The notes below the pieces were generated by a model, which was given only the letters and a program-made list of their open reading frames with translations, was not told the DNA's origin and ran no database searches. 10,474 bases of DNA, from NCBI GenBank assembly GCA_934667465.1, contig CAKUMG010000120.1, positions 1 to 10,474 of the forward strand. Reading direction: 5' to 3'. The position numbers were made by a program, and so were the translations under genes. Source of the DNA: an uncultured Actinoplanes sp. GTDB lineage: Bacteria; Actinomycetota; Actinomycetes; Mycobacteriales; Micromonosporaceae. Positions 6,342-10,474 of this stretch are shown here, one piece after another. Every line of letters begins with the position of its first letter. Positions within the stretch are counted from its first letter, which is position 1.

Positions 6342-7388
6342 TCAGGCGTTCGGCACCAGCGCGAACGAGATGACCTGCTCGGGGGTGAGCCCGGCCGGGA
6401 TCTGACCGGCGCCCTGCAGGATCGCGATGCTGCGCGCGACACGCTGGGTGTCGAGGGCACCGACAGGAACGCCGGCCGCCTCGGACTTGACGAACGGGCC
6501 CATGAGCGTGAGCTCGGCCGCGGCCGCCGCCGGGATGGCGGTGTCCACGTTCTTCTTGAGGATGTTGCCCGCCTCGTCGGGGGTGGTGATGCTGTCCTGG
6601 AGGCCCTTGAGCAGCGCGGCCGAGAACTTCTTGGCCTTCTCCGGGTTCTCCTGGGCGTACTTGCTGGAGGTGATCAGCACGTTGCCGTAGAGGTCCTGGA
6701 GCACGTCGCTGTAGGGCAGGACGACCGGCTCCTTCTTGGAGATGGTCTTGGCGGTGGGTGCGCCGACCACGAACTGGCCGATCGCGTCGACCTGCTTGCC
6801 GGCCAGCGTGCCGAACAGCGTCTGCGCGTCGCCGTTGACGAACTGGACCTTCGTGTCGTCGACGCCGGCCAGCTTCGCGTACGTCGGGAACAGGTTCCGG
6901 ACGACGGAGCCGGGGGTGTCGGCGATCTTCTTGCCCTCGAGGTCCTTGGGCGTCGCGATGCCGTAACCCTCGAGCGACATGATGGCCGCCATGGTGCGCT
7001 GCTGGATGGCGGCGATCGCGGTGAAACCGGTCACCTTAGCCGCGCCGTTCGCACCGCCGGCGGCGAGCAGGCCACCGGTGAGGTCGATCGGGGTGAACTG
7101 GGCCTGGCCGCCGATGACCGACTTGATGTTGTCGAGGCTGCCCTTGCCGGGCTTGATCTCGACGTCGAAGCCGGCGTCCTTGAAGTAGCCCTTCTCCTTG
7201 GCGACGTACGCGTAGGAGTCACGGCCGAAGTTGCCGAACGACGTGAGATATACGACCTTCTCCAGCGACTGCGAACCGCCGGAGCTGCTGTCGGTGTCGT
7301 CCCCGCCGTCGCTGCAACCGGCCGCAGCGGCGAGCGTCGTGGCCAGGGCAGCGGCCACGAGCGTACGGGTGAATGTCCTTCTTTGCAC
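6342..7388 (-). CDS. ABC transporter substrate-binding lipoprotein, NMT1/THI5-like (SsuA/ThiY) family
   Basis: This 348-residue extracellular lipoprotein delivers substrate to the permease encoded just downstream. The start chosen is GTG (complement of 7386-7388), preceded by GGAAGGA with a 5-base spacer; the much longer open frame to 9263 is the shadow of other genes. The product opens with QRRTFTRTL, a hydrophobic Ala/Leu stretch and the lipobox AAGC with lipidated Cys25, then a Gly/Asp/Ser linker. The mature domain has the family's two-lobed type II pattern: VYLTSFGNFGRDSYAYVAKE, GYFKDAGFDVEIKPGKG, a ligand-loop region PIDLTGGLLA, and PKDLEGKKIADTPGSVVRNLFP followed by VQFVNGD. Relatives bind nitrate, alkanesulfonates, taurine, pyrimidine precursors and other small molecules, so the ligand cannot be assigned. 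It is first in the operon and so probably the most highly expressed. No thiamine riboswitch consensus was found upstream, which weakens but does not exclude a thiamine-precursor role. Confidence 0.87.
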   Translation of the reverse strand: MQRRTFTRTLVAAALATTLAAAAGCSDGGDDTDSSSGGSQSLEKVVYLTSFGNFGRDSYAYVAKEKGYFKDAGFDVEIKPGKGSLDNIKSVIGGQAQFTPIDLTGGLLAAGGANGAAKVTGFTAIAAIQQRTMAAIMSLEGYGIATPKDLEGKKIADTPGSVVRNLFPTYAKLAGVDDTKVQFVNGDAQTLFGTLAGKQVDAIGQFVVGAPTAKTISKKEPVVLPYSDVLQDLYGNVLITSSKYAQENPEKAKKFSAALLKGLQDSITTPDEAGNILKKNVDTAIPAAAAAELTLMGPFVKSEAAGVPVGALDTQRVARSIAILQGAGQIPAGLTPEQVISFALVPNA

Positions 7389-7620
7389 CGTTTTCCTTCC
7401 GAGAACCGAGGGGTGTCGAGTCCGCGGCCGCCGGGCGGAGGGTGCCTGGTCGCCGCATGGGTGTCGGGGTGAACTCGCGGGCGTTAGCGTAGGGGAACTT
7501 CCAGGCTTCATCGATGACAGGTACGTCTCAAAAGGCCGCTGTGGACGACCGATGACGACAGTCCAACCTGAAATGACTACAGTGGCAGCCGCATCGAACC
7601 GATCTTCGCGGGAGCGCCAG
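7389..7620. promoter_or_regulatory. Divergent control region of the split ABC transporter
   Basis: These 232 bases lie between the leftward lipoprotein gene and the rightward ATPase gene and must control both arms. They contain GGAACTTCC (7494-7502), TCATCGATGA (7508-7517) and a spaced direct repeat at 7552-7583. No consensus -35/-10 pair stands out for either direction, and no riboswitch consensus was recognised. Part of it may be coding if the ATPase starts at 7552 or 7573 instead of 7621. Confidence 0.5.
7552..7583. repeat. Direct repeat ATGACnACAGT at 21-base spacing, candidate operator
   Basis: ATGACGACAGT (7552-7562) and ATGACTACAGT (7573-7583) match at 10 of 11 positions, with start points exactly 21 bases apart, or two helical turns. 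A degenerate partial copy, ATGACAGGT, begins at 7514. The copies lie 38-69 bases upstream of the preferred ATPase start, where a regulator could act. If the region is translated instead, the repeat gives the doubled peptide MTTV. Confidence 0.45.
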
Positions 7621-8370
7621 ATGATCGACTTGACAAGCGTTTCCCGGACGTTCACCGGGCGATCGGGCACTGTGGAGGCTTTGCGCAACATCGATCTGAC
7701 GGTCGCCGATGGCGAGTTCGTCGCCATCCTGGGCCGCTCGGGCTGCGGAAAGTCCACTCTGCTCCGCTTGATCGCCGGGCTGCTGCCGGCCACCGGCGGC
7801 GAGATCCGGGTCTCCGGCGACGTGGTCACCAAGCCCCGCCGCGACATCGCGATGATGTTCCAGAAGCCGGCCCTGCTGCCGTGGCGCACCGTGCTCGACA
7901 ACGTGATGCTGCCTGTGCAGATCTTCGGCTGGAAGAAGGCCGAACACCGGCAGCGCGCCGACGAGCTTCTGGCCCTCACAGGCCTGACCGGCTTCGAGAA
8001 GCGGCTGCCGCACGAGCTGTCCGGCGGCATGCAGCAGCGGGTGGCGCTCTGCCGGTCGCTGATCGCCAACCCGCGCGTCATGCTCATGGACGAGCCCTTC
8101 TCGGCGCTCGACGCGCTGACCCGCGAGGAGCTCTCCGGCGAGCTGCAGCGGGTGCACATGGAGCTCGGCACGACCATCGTCTTCGTCACCCACTCGATCG
8201 ACGAGGCGGTCCTGCTCGCCGACCGGGTCGTGGTGCTCAGCCCGCGCCCCGGCCGGATCCGCGAGGTGCTCGACATCGACATCCCCCGCCCGCGCACGCT
8301 CGGCCGCGGCGCGCACCTCGAGGATGTCGCCCGCAGCAGCGCCGAGCTGCACGAACTGCTGATGGCCTGA
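7621..8370 (+). CDS. ABC transporter ATP-binding protein, nitrate/sulfonate/taurine-type family
   Basis: This 249-residue cytoplasmic ATPase powers the importer formed with the permease at 5448-6272. The ATG at 7621 is preferred because GGGAG lies at 7610-7614 with a 6-base spacer and MIDLTSVSRTF is the usual family start. Alternative in-frame starts at 7552, 7573 and 7582 would add up to 23 residues and overlap the direct repeat. All ATPase motifs are intact: Walker A GRSGCGKST (38-46), Q-loop Gln81 in MMFQKPALLPW, signature LSGGMQQR (133-140), Walker B VMLMDEP with Asp157 and Glu158, D-loop SALD (161-164) and switch His191. The QKPALLPW and THSIDEAVLLADRV segments are typical of SsuB/TauB/NrtD relatives. 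Length is normal, with no extra regulatory domain. Its stop overlaps the next start (TGATG), so translation is coupled to the oxidoreductase. Confidence 0.9.
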   Translation: MIDLTSVSRTFTGRSGTVEALRNIDLTVADGEFVAILGRSGCGKSTLLRLIAGLLPATGGEIRVSGDVVTKPRRDIAMMFQKPALLPWRTVLDNVMLPVQIFGWKKAEHRQRADELLALTGLTGFEKRLPHELSGGMQQRVALCRSLIANPRVMLMDEPFSALDALTREELSGELQRVHMELGTTIVFVTHSIDEAVLLADRVVVLSPRPGRIREVLDIDIPRPRTLGRGAHLEDVARSSAELHELLMA

Positions 8371-9311
8371 TGCGGGTCAGCCTCTTCGTCGAGCCGCACC
8401 GGGGCGCCACCTACGACGACCAGCTCCGGCTGGCCCGGCACGCCGAGGACACCGGGTTCGAGGGCTTCCTGCGCGCCGACCACTACCAGTCGATGGGCGC
8501 CGACCCCGGGCTCCCCGGCCCGACCGACGCGTGGATCACGCTCGCCGGCCTGGCCCGCGAGACCACCCGGCTGCGGCTGGGCACGCTGGTCAACTCCGCG
8601 ACCTTCCGCCTGCCGGGCCCGCTCGCGATCATGGTCGCGCAGGTGGACGCGATGAGCGGCGGCCGGATCGAGCTGGGCATGGGCGCCGGCTGGCTGGAGC
8701 GCGAGCACACCTCGTACGGCATCCCCTTCCCGCCGCTCGGCGAGCGCTTCGACCGGCTCGCCGAGCAGCTCGAGATCGTCACCGGGCTGTGGGCCACCCC
8801 CGACGGTGCCGACTACTCCTTCGAGGGCAAGCACTACCGCCTGCTCGACGCGCCCGCGCTGCCCAAGCCCGTGCAGCGGCCGGGCCCGCCGGTGATCGTC
8901 GGCGGCAAGGGCCCGAAGCGGACGCCCGAGCTGGCCGCCCGCTTCGCAGACGAATACAACGTGCCGTTCAAGTCGGTCAGGGAGACGGCTGCGGCCTTCG
9001 ACCGGGTGCGGGCTGCCTGCGTCGCGTACGGCCGCCCGGCCGCCCGCGAGCTCGTCTACTCCGCCGGCGTCGTGGTGGCCCTGGGCCGCACCCCGGAGGA
9101 GGCAGCCCGCCGCGCGGCGCCGCTGCACGTGCCGAGCGCCCTGCCGCCGGAGGATCCGGTGGTGGGCGGCCCCGACGCGCTCGTCCAGCGGCTCGGCGAA
9201 CTGGCCGCGATCGGCGCGACCCGCGTGCATCTGCGGGTGATCGACATGTCCGACCTCGACCACGTCGACCTGATCGCCGATCGGGTCCTACCCCAGGTGA
9301 GAGAGCTGTGA
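8370..9311 (+). CDS. LLM-class F420-dependent oxidoreductase (Rv1855c-like)
   Basis: This 313-residue luciferase-like TIM-barrel enzyme is expected to use coenzyme F420 or, less likely, reduced flavin. The ATG at 8370 shares its A with the upstream TGA. The opening MRVSLFVEPHRGATYDDQLRLARHAEDTGFEGF is split here as MRVSLFVEPHRGATYDD and LRLARHAEDTGFEGF (residues 1-33); with the ADHY segment near 36-39 it resembles the Mycobacterium Rv1855c family of probable F420 oxidoreductases. Further landmarks are TTRLRLGTLVNSATFRLP (65-82), the core SGGRIELGMGAGW (96-108) with LEREHTSYGIPFPP, VIVGGKGPKRT for cofactor phosphate binding (175-185), and a late barrel strand VHLRVIDM. Length is normal and no catalytic gap is visible. 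Lying between a transporter ATPase and a cupin, it probably transforms the imported compound or a product of it. The substrate and even the direction (reduction or oxygenation) cannot be told from sequence. Confidence 0.85.
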   Translation: MRVSLFVEPHRGATYDDQLRLARHAEDTGFEGFLRADHYQSMGADPGLPGPTDAWITLAGLARETTRLRLGTLVNSATFRLPGPLAIMVAQVDAMSGGRIELGMGAGWLEREHTSYGIPFPPLGERFDRLAEQLEIVTGLWATPDGADYSFEGKHYRLLDAPALPKPVQRPGPPVIVGGKGPKRTPELAARFADEYNVPFKSVRETAAAFDRVRAACVAYGRPAARELVYSAGVVVALGRTPEEAARRAAPLHVPSALPPEDPVVGGPDALVQRLGELAAIGATRVHLRVIDMSDLDHVDLIADRVLPQVREL

Positions 9312-9625
9312 CCTCCGCAACTGATCAGGTGCTGGGCCCCGTCGGCCAGGAAGTGATGCTGGACAACGAGCGGGTCCGGGTGTGGCACATCTCGCTCAAG
9401 CCCGGCGAGACCCAGCCGCTGCACCACCACGGCCTGCCCTACGTCGTGGTGGCCGTCGAGGGCGCGAAGCACGTGATCCACACCGCCGACGGCAAGCGGA
9501 TCGACATCGTCGAGGAGACCGGCGGCATCGTCTACCGCGAGCCCGGCCAGATCCACACGCTGACCAACGTCGGTGACACTGTGTATGTCGGCCGGATCAT
9601 CGAGTTGAAGGCCGGCTTCGAGTAG
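9308..9625 (+). CDS. Small single-domain cupin protein
   Basis: This 105-residue cupin beta-barrel probably holds a metal. The GTG at 9308 overlaps the upstream TGA by the usual GTGA arrangement, with the purine run GAGAG at 9301-9305, so it is translationally coupled to the oxidoreductase. Cupin motif 1 is visible as LKPGETQPLHHHGLPYVVVAVEG (residues 30-52, ligands among His39-His41), and motif 2 as YREPGQIHTLTNVGDTVYVG (residues 76-95, ligand His83). The overall pattern resembles the small cupins annotated in beta-alanine degradation loci (BauB-like), but that likeness is from memory and gives no firm function. It may be a small-molecule dioxygenase, isomerase or binding protein acting after the oxidoreductase. 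No strong terminator follows; only a weak dyad around the CTTAAG at 9648-9653 is seen. Confidence 0.82.
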   Translation: MTSATDQVLGPVGQEVMLDNERVRVWHISLKPGETQPLHHHGLPYVVVAVEGAKHVIHTADGKRIDIVEETGGIVYREPGQIHTLTNVGDTVYVGRIIELKAGFE

Positions 9626-9668
9626 GGCACGCGCTGATTTGGCGAGTCTTAAGAAGCTCGTCCGGGAC

Positions 9669-9697
9669 TGGCGGTCACCGCGACCCATTCCGTAACG
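9669..9697 (+). promoter_or_regulatory. Candidate promoter giving a leaderless transcript
   Basis: TGGCGG (9669-9674) lies 17 bases before TAACGT (9692-9697), which fits the actinomycete TANNNT -10 pattern. Its last base is 8 bases before the A of the ATG at 9706, so transcription would begin at or within a base or two of the start codon. The intervening bases contain no Shine-Dalgarno sequence, consistent with leaderless translation. Confidence 0.4.
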
Positions 9698-9705
9698 TGC
9701 CCGTC

Positions 9706-10474
9706 ATGGCATTTCGGACCTGGGCGAGGGCGCTTTCCGCCACCGTCGGTGTCGGCGCGCTCGTGGGCGCGGGGGAGCTGGGCCTGGCGTACGGGCTCGG
9801 CATCGTCCGCCTCACCCGGGTCGTCGACGTCACCACCCGTGACCAGTGGACCGCGCAACTGGCCTGGGTGGCCTGGTTCCCGATGATCGCCGCGGCGACC
9901 GGCGCGCTCGCCGGCGCGGCCCTGCTGCGCCGCTGGTCCCCCGGCACCCGGATCGGCCTGCGCGCCGAGATCTCCTTCTCCGCCGCCGGCGCGCTCGGCG
10001 CGGCCGTGATCGTACCGCTCACCATGCAGCCCGCCCGCACCGCGGAGATCGCCGGCGTGGACGCGGTCGTGGTCATCGCGATCTGCACCGGCATCGGCTC
10101 CGTGGTCGGCCTCTTCGCCGCCTGGGCCGCCCTGGCGCAGCGCGTCGCCCGCTGGAGCCTGTCGGTGCTGGCCATCACCGTCGGCCTGGTCGCCATGGTC
10201 TCCGTCGCGCCGTCGCTCGCCCCGAGCGACCCGCTGCCCGCCGTCCGGCTGGGTGTCCTCGACGCGAGCCTGCTGCCCGCCGCGGTGACCGAGCGCACCG
10301 CCCTGGCCACGATGCCGCTACTGGCGCTGCTCGCCGGGCTGATCCTCGGCTTCGTGGCCCGGCGCCGCGGCATGTCCACGGTGACCATCGCGCTGGCCGG
10401 GCTGCCGGGGCCGGCGCTGCTCACGGTCGCCTATCTGATCGCCGGGCCCGGTGCGGGCGCCGACCGTTACCAGA
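9706..10474 (+). CDS. Multi-pass membrane protein of unknown function (partial at 3' end)
   Basis: An open frame starts at ATG 9706 and runs off the window with no stop over 256 codons. The product begins MAFRTWARALSATVGVGALV and alternates hydrophobic Ala/Leu/Val/Gly stretches with short basic loops. Probable membrane helices are near residues 12-34, 52-74, 90-106, 119-144, 150-170, 197-217 and 225-247. Arg-rich turns such as LLRRWSPGTR and FVARRRG probably face the cytoplasm. No catalytic or transport motif is recognised. I believe similar proteins are common hypothetical membrane proteins in Micromonosporaceae, but I cannot name a family. It has no visible ribosome binding site and probably its own promoter (9669-9697), so it seems independent of the transporter-oxidoreductase operon that ends at 9625. 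Codon third positions are strongly G/C, as in its neighbours. Confidence 0.78.
   Translation, partial: MAFRTWARALSATVGVGALVGAGELGLAYGLGIVRLTRVVDVTTRDQWTAQLAWVAWFPMIAAATGALAGAALLRRWSPGTRIGLRAEISFSAAGALGAAVIVPLTMQPARTAEIAGVDAVVVIAICTGIGSVVGLFAAWAALAQRVARWSLSVLAITVGLVAMVSVAPSLAPSDPLPAVRLGVLDASLLPAAVTERTALATMPLLALLAGLILGFVARRRGMSTVTIALAGLPGPALLTVAYLIAGPGAGADRYQ

Noticed and set aside
3897..7472. Very long plus-strand open frame (1191 codons) spanning the lipoprotein, terminator, permease and second lipoprotein
   Set aside because: It crosses a strong terminator and several well-supported genes on both strands, is rich in Arg/Gly/Asp/His low-complexity sequence, and shows no family pattern.
7389..7620. 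TPP riboswitch upstream of the NMT1/THI5-like lipoprotein or the ATPase
   Set aside because: The conserved CTGAGA and ACCTGATC-type boxes are absent on both strands. The CTGATCAGGT at 9324-9333 is inside the start of the cupin gene and has no partner elements.
7629..7657. TTGACA at 7629-7634 as a -35 promoter box
   Set aside because: It lies inside the ATPase coding sequence, encoding part of MIDLTSV, and has no acceptable -10 box 16-18 bases downstream.
7389..9263. Minus-strand extension of the NMT1/SsuA-type lipoprotein frame to 9263
   Set aside because: The extension is antisense to the ATPase and oxidoreductase. A lipoprotein signal with a good ribosome binding site starts at 7388.
9643..9660. 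Dyad CGAG...CTTAAG...CTCG after the cupin gene as a terminator
   Set aside because: The two halves leave mismatches and almost no loop, and no T tract follows. It is too weak to call a terminator.
1..10474. CRISPR arrays, tRNA or rRNA genes, insertion sequences, phage or defence genes
   Set aside because: No regularly spaced repeats with spacers, no recognisable RNA gene sequence, and no transposase, integrase or known defence motifs on either strand.

Overview
The window is two unrelated pieces of DNA joined at about position 1225-1265. The right-hand piece, about 9.2 kb to the window end, is uniformly very GC-rich. It carries GTG starts, overlapping stop/start codons, an F420-type oxidoreductase and a nitrate/nitrite-sensing (NIT) type histidine kinase, all typical of filamentous actinomycetes, most likely Micromonosporaceae (Actinoplanes or Micromonospora relatives). 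The left-hand piece (about 1.2 kb) looks like a Firmicutes/Clostridia-type genome. It has an AT-rich intergenic region with a textbook TTGCAT-N17-TATAAT promoter, an AAAGGAGAG ribosome binding site before a short signal peptide, and the C-terminal two thirds of an N-acyl-D-amino-acid deacylase. Both genes that meet at the join are broken there and lie in different reading frames. I see no mobile element at the join, so an assembly chimera is the likeliest explanation.

Layout, left to right. (1) 1-69, minus: start of a secreted clostridial-type protein with its promoter at 103-131. (2) 145-~1242, minus: D-aminoacylase lacking its N-terminus. (3) ~1245-3626, minus: large membrane histidine kinase whose C-terminal tail is cut at the join. 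(4) 3627-4101: a 475-base divergent regulatory region rich in short dyads. (5) 4102-5286, plus: lipoprotein of the type I periplasmic-binding fold (branched-chain amino acid/amide type), then a strong hairpin terminator and a 14-base tandem repeat. (6) 5448-7388, minus: an ABC permease and an NMT1/SsuA-type substrate-binding lipoprotein, with the lipoprotein transcribed first. (7) 7389-7620: a divergent control region with a 21-base-spaced direct repeat. (8) 7621-9625, plus: ABC ATPase, LLM-class F420-dependent oxidoreductase and a small cupin, translationally coupled by overlapping stop/start codons. (9) 9706 to the end, plus: a multi-pass membrane protein that runs off the window and probably has a leaderless transcript.

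The genes from 5448 to 9625 form one functional unit. The lipoprotein, permease and ATPase make a complete importer of the nitrate/sulfonate/taurine/pyrimidine-precursor superfamily, divided between two divergent operons. The ATPase arm also carries an F420 oxidoreductase and a cupin, which suggests that the imported small molecule is processed oxidatively or reductively in the cytoplasm. The substrate cannot be read from the sequence. The kinase and the lipoprotein at 4102 share a divergent control region and may be a sensing pair, but that is inference. No RNA genes, CRISPR arrays, insertion sequences or phage genes were seen.
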